Below, one piece after another: positions 33,143 through 41,217 of a stretch of DNA of 64,000 nt. The position numbers and the translations under genes were made by a program. The stretch covers positions 1,332,277-1,396,276 of the forward strand of contig CATQHS010000001.1 in assembly GCA_958296055.1 (NCBI GenBank), given 5' to 3'. The stretch is from an uncultured Acidimicrobiales bacterium (lineage in GTDB: Bacteria; Actinomycetota; Acidimicrobiia; Acidimicrobiales; Aldehydirespiratoraceae). Each line of letters opens with the position of its first letter. The first letter of the stretch is position 1. A model generated the notes under the pieces. That model ran no database searches and was not told where the DNA came from. It saw nothing but the letters and a program-made list of their open reading frames with translations.

Positions 33143-33263
33143 CGGGGGGTCAGCCTACCCGGGCCGGGACGGCCAGAGCCTCCCTCCGCCGGGCCCGTCA
33201 CGGCTTTCGCCGTGGAAGGGGGCAGGCGCGGCGGAAGGAGGCTCGAAGAGTGCCGTCAGCCGG
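33143..33263. promoter_or_regulatory. Intergenic region upstream of nuoA (operon 1)
   Basis: 121 bp between the damaged binding-protein gene and nuoA. It contains a large stem (33177-33191 pairing with 33229-33243, 14 of 15 positions) enclosing a second hairpin (CACGGC-TTTC-GCCGTG near 33198). It should hold the operon promoter and may terminate transcription arriving from the binding-protein remnant. No consensus boxes are assigned. Confidence 0.5.
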
Positions 33264-34070
33264 TCAGGAGGGCAGGTCGCCGATCAGGACGCCGTCGGTC
33301 GTGTAGAAGTCGGCGATGTTGTCGCGGTCGAGGTACACGTGGCTGATGTGGACTTCCTGGGGCACGGCCTTGCCCTCAAGGATGTCGATCAGCACCGCCA
33401 CCGCGAAGTCGCCGTAGAACTCGGGGAAGTAGGCGGCGGTGCCCAGGAACTTGGTCTGCTCCACCGGCCCCTCGTAGATGCGCTCGATGGCGTTGAGCTC
33501 GCCGCCCTGGCCGGAAGCGATCCCGTCCCGGCCGGCCTGCTCCAGCGCCCGCGACATCGGAACCGTCACCACGTCGTCGAGCGAAGCAGCCAGCGGGTGC
33601 AGGGCGTCCGGGTTGCCGGTCAGCCAGTCCAGAGTGGCCTGCAGGCCCTGCTCGGTGCTGCCGTCGACGGGTATGCGCACCACCCGTTCGGCGGGAACGC
33701 CGCAGACGGCCTGGATGCCCTGCTGGAACCCGACTAGGCGCAGGTCGGGGGCCTTGCCCGCGGTCAGGTTCTCGCCCAGCAGAATCCACACGTCCTTGCA
33801 GTCCCACTGATCCTTGGCGTACAGCCCGGCGTTGATGCCGCTGATGGCACCGGAGGTGAAGTTGTCAGCCCCGAAGAAGATGGCGTTGGGGTGGAACACG
33901 TCCATGTTGACCACCGGCACCCTGGCCTCGTTGTAGAGGGCCATCGACGCCTCGGCCGCCGACTCCTGCCAGTTCGGGAACACCACCGCGTCGGGGTTGA
34001 GCTGCAGCACCGTCTCGGTGCAGCCCAAGGCCTTGGCCGGGTCGAACTCGATGTCGCAGTTGCCGACCAC
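33264..34070 (-). pseudogene. Sugar ABC transporter substrate-binding protein, 5'-truncated
   Basis: 268 codons of a ribose/xylose-type periplasmic binding protein: 'LQLNPDAVVFPNWQESAAE', 'VPVVNMDVFHPNAIFFGADN' and 'HISHVYLDRDNIADFY'. The family is normally about 340-380 residues with a signal peptide. Here the first 80-100 residues, including the signal, are missing. The frame stops having homology at the junction with the oppositely oriented ABC ATPase, whose own 5' end is also clipped. Export would be impossible, so it is probably a pseudogene. Confidence 0.75.
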
Positions 34071-34123
34071 CGACGCGCCGGCCGCCTCGGCGGGGCATAG
34101 AGAAGTCGTTCGGCCCGGTCGAG

Positions 34124-34828
34124 GTGCTCAAGGGCGTCTCGATGTCGGTGGACGCGGCCCAGTGCTACGGGCTGGTGGGCGACAACGGCGCCGGGAAGTC
34201 GACCATGCTCAAGATCCTCAGCGGCGTCCACGCCCCCGACGCCGGCCAGATCCGGCTCGAGGACCGGACCGTGCAGTTCCAAAGGGAGATCGACGCCCGC
34301 CTGGCCGGCGTCGAGATGATCTTCCAGGACTTAGCCCTGTGCGAGGACCTGGACGCGGCCGCCAACATCTTCCTCGGGCGGGAGCGGCGCAAGGGCAAGT
34401 CGCGGTGGTTCTCCTTCCTCGATCACGCCCGGATGCACAAAGACGCCGAGGAGGTGCTCGAGTCGCTCGGGAGCGTCATGCCCACCGACCGCCAGGTCCA
34501 GACCCTCTCCGGCGGCGAGCGTCAGCTCGTGGCCGTGGCCCGGGCCTTGGAGTTCCAGCCGAAGCTCCTGTTGATGGACGAGCCCACCGCGGCCCTGTCG
34601 GTGGACAAGGTGGCGGTACTGCTGGATCTGATAGAGCGGCTGAAGGAGCGGGGCGTGGCCCTGATCCTGGTCAGCCATCGGTTCACCGACCTGATCCAGG
34701 TCTGCGACAACATCGGCGTGCTGCTGCACGGCCAGATCGTGGACGAGTTCGCGGTGGCCGGGCAGTCGGTGGACGATCTGACCACCCGCATGGTGCGCCA
34801 GATGAGCGGCATCGGCACGAACGGTTGA
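34124..34828 (+). CDS. Sugar ABC transporter ATP-binding protein, 5' end clipped
   Basis: 234 residues from GTG 34124: Walker A 'GLVGDNGAGKSTMLKILSG', Q-loop 'EMIFQDLAL', signature 'LSGGERQLVAVARAL' and Walker B 'KLLLMDEPTAAL'. It is a single-domain (FrcA-like) CUT2 ATPase. Upstream in-frame codons still read 'IEKSFGPVEVLKG' up to about 34098, so the first 10 or so family residues and the original start are lost at the rearrangement junction. It may still be expressed from GTG 34124, but there is no clear ribosome site. Confidence 0.8.
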   Translation: MLKGVSMSVDAAQCYGLVGDNGAGKSTMLKILSGVHAPDAGQIRLEDRTVQFQREIDARLAGVEMIFQDLALCEDLDAAANIFLGRERRKGKSRWFSFLDHARMHKDAEEVLESLGSVMPTDRQVQTLSGGERQLVAVARALEFQPKLLLMDEPTAALSVDKVAVLLDLIERLKERGVALILVSHRFTDLIQVCDNIGVLLHGQIVDEFAVAGQSVDDLTTRMVRQMSGIGTNG

Positions 34829-34844
34829 GCCCAGACGGCTGAAC

Positions 34845-34865
34845 ATGGACCGGAATCAACGGTGA
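34845..34865 (+). CDS. Possible bridging mini-ORF (6 aa) before the permease
   Basis: ATG frame MDRNQR whose TGA overlaps the permease GTG (GTGA). It lies in the 33-bp gap after the ATPase. Very short and possibly coincidental, but it repeats the arrangement seen at other junctions. Confidence 0.15.
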   Translation: MDRNQR

Positions 34866-35887
34866 ACGCCGACTCCGCCCCCTTGGGAACGAACAGGCTC
34901 TACGCATCCTTCACCGCCGCCAGCCAGACCCTCACCCGGTGGGGCAAGAGAACCGTCCACGACGTGGGGGCGGGCCTGCTCATCGCCTTGGTCATCGAGA
35001 TCGCCGTCTTCTGGATTCTGTCGCCCAACTTCTTCACCTTCCGCAACATGACCGACGGCATAGGCCGGGGCATGGTGGTCATCGGGCTCATGGCCATAGG
35101 CGAGACCATCGTGATCATCTCCGGCGGCTTCGACCTGTCGGTGGGGTCGGTGTCGGCCGCGGGGGCCATCACCGCCGCGGCCCTGTCCAACGCCGGGGTC
35201 CCGTTCCTGGTGGCGATTCTGGGGGCTCTGGCCCTGGGCCTGGCCATCGGCACCTTCAACGGCGCCGTCACCGGCTACGGGCGGATCAACCCGCTCATCA
35301 CCACCCTGGGAACGCTCTCCATCGTCCGGGGGTTCGCCCATCTCTTGACCGGCGGCCGCGAGCAGATAATCGACGACCGGTTCTACCTGGACATGGGGAT
35401 CAACACCACGCTGGGGCTGCCCAACATCGTGTGGGTGCTGCTGGCCTGCTTCGCCGTGCTGGGCTTCATCATCCCCCGGTACCGGTTCGGGCGGTACATG
35501 TACGCCATCGGGTCCAACGACCGGGCGTCGAGGCTGGCCGGGGTTCGGGTCAACCGCTGGCGGCTGGTGTTCTTCGGCGTCTCGGGGATGATGGCCGGGC
35601 TGGCCGGCGTGGTCACCTCGTTCCGCCTCGGCACCGCCGCCCCCAACTTCAACTTCGGCTCGGAGCTGGCCGTGATCACCGCGGTGATCCTGGGCGGGGC
35701 CAGCCTGCAGGGCGGGCGGGGCCGGCTGCTGGGCACCTTCTTCGGGCTGGTGTTCATCCAGATACTCCGCAACGGGCTGGTTCTTTTGAGCATCCGGTCG
35801 TTCTGGCAGCAGATCGCCATCGGATCGTCTTTGATCGCCGCCGTCCTCTACGACGAATCGCGGCGCAGCAAGCTCAGTCGAGGCTGA
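34862..35887 (+). CDS. Sugar ABC transporter permease (RbsC/CUT2 family)
   Basis: 341 residues, 8-10 helices. Family motifs are 'NMTDGIGRGMVVIGLMAIGETIVIISGGFDLSVGSV' (contains 'GGFDLSVGSV'), 'LITTLGTLSIVRGFAHLLTGG' and 'YAIGSNDRASRLAGVRVNRW'. It forms the channel with the neighbouring ATPase. With the binding protein broken, the importer is probably incomplete unless another binding protein serves it. Confidence 0.92.
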   Translation: MNADSAPLGTNRLYASFTAASQTLTRWGKRTVHDVGAGLLIALVIEIAVFWILSPNFFTFRNMTDGIGRGMVVIGLMAIGETIVIISGGFDLSVGSVSAAGAITAAALSNAGVPFLVAILGALALGLAIGTFNGAVTGYGRINPLITTLGTLSIVRGFAHLLTGGREQIIDDRFYLDMGINTTLGLPNIVWVLLACFAVLGFIIPRYRFGRYMYAIGSNDRASRLAGVRVNRWRLVFFGVSGMMAGLAGVVTSFRLGTAAPNFNFGSELAVITAVILGGASLQGGRGRLLGTFFGLVFIQILRNGLVLLSIRSFWQQIAIGSSLIAAVLYDESRRSKLSRG

Positions 35888-35902
35888 CCTAGGAGGAATG
35901 CC

Positions 35903-36217
35903 ATGTCCCGCCGCCTGTGTCACGTGTTCCGGGTCCGCGACCCCGAGAAGTACGCAACCGAGCACGCCACCGTGTGGCCCGAGATCGACGAGCTGCTCCG
36001 CAGCATCGGCTTCAAGGGCTACGACATCTACCTCCACGGCGATCTGGTGATCTCGTTCATAGAAGTCGAGGACTACGAGGCCGCGGCCGAGCGCTACAAC
36101 GCCAACCCCGACGCCGTCGCCTGGGAAGAGCACTGGGGCGACCAGCTCATCGTCGGGGAGGTCGAGGAGGGCACCGGCTGGCCCATGCCGCTGCGCCACG
36201 TCTGGAGCCTGGACTGA
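35903..36217 (+). CDS. rhaM: L-rhamnose mutarotase
   Basis: 104 residues, full length. 'RLCHVFRVRDPEKYATEHATVWPEI', 'GFKGYDIYLHGDLVISFIEV' and C-terminal 'GWPMPLRHVWSLD' fit RhaM, which interconverts alpha and beta L-rhamnose (and related 6-deoxy sugars such as L-fucose in sister families). A textbook AGGAGG site at 35891-35896 supports ATG 35903. It suggests that the transporter locus handles a 6-deoxy-L-sugar. Confidence 0.9.
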   Translation: MSRRLCHVFRVRDPEKYATEHATVWPEIDELLRSIGFKGYDIYLHGDLVISFIEVEDYEAAAERYNANPDAVAWEEHWGDQLIVGEVEEGTGWPMPLRHVWSLD

Positions 36218-36275
36218 GGCCCCTCCGGCCGGGCCGGGCCCGCCGGCGGGGCTGACCGGAGCAGCGGGCCGGGCC

Positions 36276-37358
36276 GTGGACTCCTCGCTGGACCTCGACT
36301 ACCGGCCCCGGCTGGGCGAGGGGGCCGACGCCGGGGTCGCCATCGTCGGCTGCGGCGGGATCATGAACTACGCCCACCTGCCCGCCTACGCGGCCCACGG
36401 CCTCAACCTGGTGGGCTGTTTCGACGTGAACCGGGAGGCGGCCGAGAAGACGGCCCAAGACTTCGCCATCCCCCGGGTCTACGACTCGCTGGACGATCTG
36501 GCCCGGGATTCGGCCGCGGTCATCGCGGACGTGGCCGTGCCCCCCTGGGAGCAGTTCGCAGTGGCGGGGCGGCTGATCGGCGCGGGCAAGCACCTGCTGT
36601 GCCAGAAGCCGCTGTCCAACGTCTTCGCCGAGGCAGTGCGGATGGTGGAGGCGGCCGAGGGGGCCGGGGTCAGGCTGGCCGTCAACCAGCAGTTCCGGTG
36701 GAGCCCGGCCATCCGGGCCGCCCACACCCTGATCGAGCGGGGCTGGATCGGCCAGCCCACCGAGGCCGGCATCGAAGAGAGCATGCTCAGCCCCTGGCAC
36801 CTGTGGCCGTGGTTGGCCTCCTCGCCTCGGCTGGAGATCCTCTACCACTCCATCCACTACCTCGACGGCATGCGGTTCCTGCTGGGCGAGCCCGAGTGGG
36901 TGACCAGCCGCCACGCCCGCCACCCCGACCGCCGGGGCGTGGAGGGGGAGACCAAGACCATCACCGTCTTGGACTATGAAAGCGGCCTGCAGGCGCTGGT
37001 GGCGGTCAACCACTCCAACCACAGCGACGACGTGTACGGGCGGGTCCGGTTCTTGGGCACCGAGGGCGTCATCGCCGGGACCATGGGGCTGTCCTACGAC
37101 TACCCCGACGGCCGGGAGGACACCCTGGGCTGGTCCAACTCCGCCCGGTACCCCGAGCACCGGTTCGAGGCCAAGCTGGAGGGCAAGTGGATACCCGACG
37201 CCTTCATCGGGCCGATGGCGTCGCTGATGGCCGCGGTGGCCGGCGGCGGCGAGCCCGACACCAGCGGGCGGGACAACCTGAACACGCTGCGAATCGTGGA
37301 GGCCGCCTACCTCTCCGCCCAACAAAACCGGTCGGTCCGCCCCGCCGAGATCGGCTAA
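36276..37358 (+). CDS. Gfo/Idh/MocA family oxidoreductase
   Basis: 360 residues: N-terminal Rossmann motif 'VAIVGCGGIMNYAHLPAYAAHG', 'LVGCFDVN', and 'LCQKPLSN' corresponding to the EKP catalytic-lysine motif. The C-terminal alpha/beta domain has 'HSIHYLDGMRFLLGEP'. It probably oxidises a sugar at the NAD(P) site in the deoxy-sugar route. GTG start 58 bp after rhaM, with no strong ribosome site. Confidence 0.9.
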   Translation: MDSSLDLDYRPRLGEGADAGVAIVGCGGIMNYAHLPAYAAHGLNLVGCFDVNREAAEKTAQDFAIPRVYDSLDDLARDSAAVIADVAVPPWEQFAVAGRLIGAGKHLLCQKPLSNVFAEAVRMVEAAEGAGVRLAVNQQFRWSPAIRAAHTLIERGWIGQPTEAGIEESMLSPWHLWPWLASSPRLEILYHSIHYLDGMRFLLGEPEWVTSRHARHPDRRGVEGETKTITVLDYESGLQALVAVNHSNHSDDVYGRVRFLGTEGVIAGTMGLSYDYPDGREDTLGWSNSARYPEHRFEAKLEGKWIPDAFIGPMASLMAAVAGGGEPDTSGRDNLNTLRIVEAAYLSAQQNRSVRPAEIG

Positions 37359-37377
37359 CCCCCGCCCGGCGGCGGGG

Positions 37378-38241
37378 TCAGAGCTGGTAGTAGCGCTCGG
37401 CGTTGCGGCTGAACAGGGCGGCTCGCTCGTCGGCGGAGAAGTCGGCGGCGATCTCCCGGTAGGCGTCCACCACCGCGGCGTAGGAGCTGAACAGGCTGTC
37501 CACCGGCCAGTTGGTGGCGAACATGCACCGATCGGCGCCGAAGATCTCGATCACGGCCATGACCCAGGGCCGGATGCTCTCGACGGTCCAGCGGTGGTCG
37601 ATCATGCCCAGCCCGGAGATCTTGACCGCCACGTTGGGTGCCCCGGCCAGCGTGCTCATCCCGGCCCGCCACTGCTCGAAGTATTCGTCGGAGCGTTCCA
37701 TGGGCATGCCGGCGTGGCCCAGGATGAACTGCAGGTCGTCGACTTCCTCGGCCGCCCGGCGGGCCCCGTCCATGCCCTCCCAGGTCGAGTTGAGGTCGTA
37801 GACGAAGCCGAGATCGCGCAACGCCCGCAGCCCCCGCAGGAACTCCGGGGCAACCAGGTCGTCGCCTTGGACGAAGTTGCGGATGCCCCTCATGTTGGCG
37901 TGCTGGCCGTGGCGCTCCAAGTCCTCACGCACTGAGGCCGCGGTCATGTCGGTCTTGGCGATGATGGCGTGGGGGTAGCCGTGCTCGTCGGCCACCGATT
38001 GCAGCCACTCGGTCTCCCATACCTGGTCGGGGCCGCCGTACTCGGCCTGGATGTGGACCGACTTGACCACGTCGCAGCCCTCGAAATCGGCCAGCAGGTC
38101 GCCGATGCGGTAGCTGCGGCGGATGGCCGAGTAGTCGCCGACCACGGCCGTCTCCTCCGGGTCCTCCTCCTCCAGCCAGGCGTAGAGGCCCTGGTCCATG
38201 TCCCACAGATGGTGGTGGCAGTCGATGAACGGCTCGGTCAT
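37378..38241 (-). CDS. Amidohydrolase family protein, sugar-lactonase-like
   Basis: 287 residues of the amidohydrolase_2/COG3618 type: metal-binding 'DCHHHLWD' at the N-terminus, 'ILGHAGMP' and 'CMFATNWPVDSL' (conserved Asp region) near the end. COG3618 includes L-fuconolactone and L-rhamnonolactone hydrolases, consistent with rhamnose mutarotase and dehydrogenase genes opposite. ATG 38241 is preferred because a GGAAGAGAAAG site precedes it. It converges with the Gfo/Idh/MocA gene. Confidence 0.87.
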   Translation of the reverse strand: MTEPFIDCHHHLWDMDQGLYAWLEEEDPEETAVVGDYSAIRRSYRIGDLLADFEGCDVVKSVHIQAEYGGPDQVWETEWLQSVADEHGYPHAIIAKTDMTAASVREDLERHGQHANMRGIRNFVQGDDLVAPEFLRGLRALRDLGFVYDLNSTWEGMDGARRAAEEVDDLQFILGHAGMPMERSDEYFEQWRAGMSTLAGAPNVAVKISGLGMIDHRWTVESIRPWVMAVIEIFGADRCMFATNWPVDSLFSSYAAVVDAYREIAADFSADERAALFSRNAERYYQL

Positions 38242-38272
38242 GTCTTTCTCTTCCTTCTCCGTCGGGTCGGGC

Positions 38273-39163
38273 TCATCGGTGAGAGCGGGGGCGGGGCGGG
38301 GCGCCGGGGCGGCCGGCCTGGATCTCATACAGGGAGCTGGTCCCGTCGATCTCGGGGACGATGGGCGCCGGGCCGCCGAAGCGGGCGTGGCGGGCCCGGC
38401 GGCCCCGCACCGGGCGGTGGACGGCCTCGTCCTCGACGGTCACCCGGCCGTAGTAAAGCGGGTAGGCGTCGCCGGCCCGGTAGGCGAGTATCAGGGTGCG
38501 ACGGTCGGCGCTGGAGCGGTTGGGCAGCGAGGAGTGCGGGGTCAGGCCGTGGAGGAAGATGGCGCTGCCGGCCGGGGCGGGCAGGGTCCGGGGCTCGGGC
38601 TCGGGATCGATGGCCTCGGTGATCCGGCCGGCGAAGGCGCCCTCGGGGCGGTGGTGGTCGAAGTACCGGTGGTGCCGGCCCGGCAGCACCTGCAGGCAGC
38701 CGTTGGCCTCGGTGGCGTCGTCTATGTAGATCAGCACGGCCAGCACGCCCTCGTTGGTGTGGGGGTAGTAGGCCAGGTCTTGGTGCCAGTGGACCGGCGA
38801 GCCGACCCGGGCCGGCTTCATGTTGAGCTTGCTGTGCTGGAGATCGAGGTCGGACCCGAGCAGGGACTCGACCCGGTCCACGATGCGGGGGTCGTGGGCG
38901 ACGGCCCGGAAGGCCTCGTGGCGCTCGTAGGGGTCGATGATGCGGCGCAGCCGGGGCCGGTCCTCGGCCGCGCCGTTGCCCTCGGGGCCGGGTTCCATCT
39001 CGATCATCCGGGCCCGGTCTTCGCGGCCCAGGGCGGTCTCGGTCGCCTGCCGGATCGCTTCGTCCAGCTCGGCCAGATCCTCGGCGCCCAGCGCGGCCTC
39101 CACCACCAGGCAGCCGTCGCACTGGTAGCGCGCCACCTCGTCCTCGGTCAGCGGCCAAGTCAT
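38273..39163 (-). CDS. Phytanoyl-CoA dioxygenase family protein
   Basis: A 296-residue Fe(II)/2-oxoglutarate oxygenase. 'VHWHQDLAYYPHTNEG' holds the HxD metal motif, and 'FLHGLTPHSSLPNRS' the distal His plus the 2-oxoglutarate-side Arg region ('RRTLILAYR'). Acts on an unknown small molecule. It precedes the amidohydrolase on the same strand and likely belongs to the same unit. Confidence 0.88.
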   Translation of the reverse strand: MTWPLTEDEVARYQCDGCLVVEAALGAEDLAELDEAIRQATETALGREDRARMIEMEPGPEGNGAAEDRPRLRRIIDPYERHEAFRAVAHDPRIVDRVESLLGSDLDLQHSKLNMKPARVGSPVHWHQDLAYYPHTNEGVLAVLIYIDDATEANGCLQVLPGRHHRYFDHHRPEGAFAGRITEAIDPEPEPRTLPAPAGSAIFLHGLTPHSSLPNRSSADRRTLILAYRAGDAYPLYYGRVTVEDEAVHRPVRGRRARHARFGGPAPIVPEIDGTSSLYEIQAGRPGAPPRPRSHR

Positions 39164-39309
39164 GGCCGGGCCAGGCTAACCCGCTGGACGCAGGTCTGTG
39201 GGGTCACGGTCATGGTACGGAGAACCAGGTGATATAGTAGGTTTCGCCCTCGCGGGAGCGGGCTCGACGACTCCTCGCCGTTCGATTCGATCAGTATGGA
39301 GTGAGACCG
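39164..39309. promoter_or_regulatory. Divergent intergenic region
   Basis: 146 bp between the PhyH gene (minus) and the coiled-coil gene (plus). An AT-rich GATATAGTAGG element near 39231 could be a -10 box for the plus-strand gene. No -35 or repeat is evident. Confidence 0.3.
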
Positions 39310-39678
39310 ATGCCCACAGCCGAAAAGGAGCGCATGTCCCTCTACCAGCAGTTGGACTCAACCCTTGGGCCCGACCAAGCCGAGACCCTCATGGAATATC
39401 TCCCATCCCAGAAGTGGACTGATCTGGCCACCAAGGAAGATGTGCGCCTCACCGCCAAAGAATTGCGGGCCGAGATGACCGAACTTCGGGCCGACATGAC
39501 CGAACTCCGGGCCGAGCTTCGGGGCGACATGCGAATCGGCTTCGCCCAGATGGAGAGCAAGTTCGCCCAGATGGAGAGCAAGTTCGCCCAGCAGACTCGC
39601 ACCACGGTTCTGGCCCTCGCCGGTTTCGCGGCGACGATCTGGGCTTCCCTGCTGGCTACCGTCCTCGTCGTCGCCTGA
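39310..39678 (+). CDS. Small coiled-coil protein with C-terminal membrane segment
   Basis: A 122-residue protein. A heptad-like coiled coil ('ELRAEMTELRADMTELRAEL', then 'FAQMESKFAQMESKFAQQ') is followed by one hydrophobic helix ('VLALAGFAATIWASLLATVLV'). This layout resembles DUF1640/CCDC90-type or bdbA-like tail-anchored coiled coils. The coil is built from 21-bp DNA repeats (39439-39530 and 39541-39590). ATG 39310 has a GGAG site 8 nt upstream; GTG 39301 and ATG 39334 are alternatives. Function unknown. Confidence 0.65.
   Translation: MPTAEKERMSLYQQLDSTLGPDQAETLMEYLPSQKWTDLATKEDVRLTAKELRAEMTELRADMTELRAELRGDMRIGFAQMESKFAQMESKFAQQTRTTVLALAGFAATIWASLLATVLVVA
39541..39590 (+). repeat. 21-bp tandem repeat in the coiled-coil gene
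   Basis: Two perfect 21-bp units start at 39541 and 39562, and a third partial unit at 39583. Each unit is one heptad (FAQMESK), so repeat expansion would change coil length without frameshift. Confidence 0.9.
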
Positions 39679-39699
39679 CCGCGCCCCGGCGCCGGGAGG

Positions 39700-41217
39700 T
39701 CAGCCGGCCGCCACCAGGGCTGGAATGGCGTCGCGGGCTAAGTCGTGCAGGACCGACGGCAGCACCCCGACCCCCACGGTGACGGCCACGGTTGCGGCCA
39801 CGACCAGCCCGGTGAGGACGGGAACGGCCAGGGGCTCGGCCGACTCCTCGGCGTCGCCGGCCCCGTCGCCTCCGTCGGGGCTGGAGTACACCGCCACCAT
39901 GATTCGCAGGTACAGGAAGGCCGCCACCACCGCGCTGACCATGGCCACGACGGCCAACCAGAACGAGCGGGCGTCCACCGCGGCGGCGATGATCTCGAAC
40001 TTGGCCACGAAGCCCGAGGTGAGGGGCACCCCGGCCTGGGCCAGCAGCAGCACGGTAAACCCCAGCGCCAGAGCCGGTCGGCGGGAGTTGAGACCCCGCA
40101 GGTCGTCCAGGCCGGTGCGGGAGTCGCCCGGCCCCGACACCGCGGCCAGCACCGAGAAGCTGCCGATCACCAGAACCGAGTAAGCGGCCAGGTAGAACAC
40201 CGCCGCCGCCGTCCCCCGGCCCGAGGCGGCCTGCACCCCCACCAGCACGAAGCCGGCATGGGCGATCGACGAGTAGGCCAGCATGCGCTTGACGTCGCGC
40301 TGGACGACGGCCAGCACCGCCCCGGTCAGCAGGGTGACGACGGCCAAGGCGTACACCGCCGGCTGCCAGTCGCCGGACCGCAGGTCGAAGGCCACCACGA
40401 ACACCCGGATCACCGCCGCGAACCCGGCCGTCTTCACCGCCGAGGCCATGAAGGCCACCACCGGGGTGGGGGCCCCCTGGTACACGTCGGGGACCCAGGC
40501 GTGGAAGGGGACGGCCGCCACCTTGAACCCCAGGCCCACCAGCAGCAGCGCCAGCCCGGCCAGCAGCATGGCGTCGGACAACACGACCCAGCGGCTCAGG
40601 TAGTCGCGGATCCCGACCAGGTTGGTGGTGCCGGTCGAGCCGTAAACCAAGGCGATGCCGTAGAGCAGAAAGGCCGAGGAGAAGGCTCCGAGCACGAAGT
40701 ACTTCAGGCCCGCCTCCAGCGACTGAATCCGGGCCAGGTTGCGGGCCGCCAGCACGTAGGCCGGGATGGACAGGATCTCCAGGCCCAAGAACAGCACCAC
40801 CAAGTCGTTGGCCCCGGCCATGACCACGCCGCCGGCCGCCGACAGCAGCATGAGCACGTAGATCTCGGGGCCGCTCCAGCCCTCCCGTTGGCAGAAGCCG
40901 TGCAGCACCGGCGCCACCAGCATCACCGAGACGGCGATGACCGCGGTGACCAGCAGCGAGAACCGATCCACGCCGAACTGGTCGCCCACCGCGTTGAACG
41001 GCCCCTCGGCGCCGACCCGGCCCCACAGCGAGACCGCGGCCCCGGCGGCCGCGGCGGCGACTAGGGCGGTCCAAGCCCAATCCACCCAGTCGGGCAGCCG
41101 CCGGGCCAGCGTCCGCACCATGATGGCGACGACAGCCCCAAGCGCCAGCGCCAGCACCGGCCCCAGCCCGGCCCAGTCCACGGCCGGGGCGGCCACCGGC
41201 CCGATCTGGGCCATCAT
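39700..41217 (-). CDS. nuoN: NADH-quinone oxidoreductase subunit N (operon 2)
   Basis: 505 residues: 'GLEILSIPAYVLAARN', 'AGLKYFVLGAFSSAFLLYG', 'FKVAAVPFHAWVPDVYQGAP' and 'MLAYSSIAHAGFVLVG'. Antiporter-like pump subunit, last gene of the 14-subunit operon. It overlaps nuoM by 4 nt. It is clearly diverged from the operon 1 NuoN, so the two operons are not a recent duplication. Confidence 0.95.
   Translation of the reverse strand: MMAQIGPVAAPAVDWAGLGPVLALALGAVVAIMVRTLARRLPDWVDWAWTALVAAAAAGAAVSLWGRVGAEGPFNAVGDQFGVDRFSLLVTAVIAVSVMLVAPVLHGFCQREGWSGPEIYVLMLLSAAGGVVMAGANDLVVLFLGLEILSIPAYVLAARNLARIQSLEAGLKYFVLGAFSSAFLLYGIALVYGSTGTTNLVGIRDYLSRWVVLSDAMLLAGLALLLVGLGFKVAAVPFHAWVPDVYQGAPTPVVAFMASAVKTAGFAAVIRVFVVAFDLRSGDWQPAVYALAVVTLLTGAVLAVVQRDVKRMLAYSSIAHAGFVLVGVQAASGRGTAAAVFYLAAYSVLVIGSFSVLAAVSGPGDSRTGLDDLRGLNSRRPALALGFTVLLLAQAGVPLTSGFVAKFEIIAAAVDARSFWLAVVAMVSAVVAAFLYLRIMVAVYSSPDGGDGAGDAEESAEPLAVPVLTGLVVAATVAVTVGVGVLPSVLHDLARDAIPALVAAG

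Noticed and set aside
34124..34828. Calling the ABC ATPase a pseudogene
   Set aside because: All nucleotide-binding motifs are intact from GTG 34124, and only about ten N-terminal residues are lost, so it may still work.
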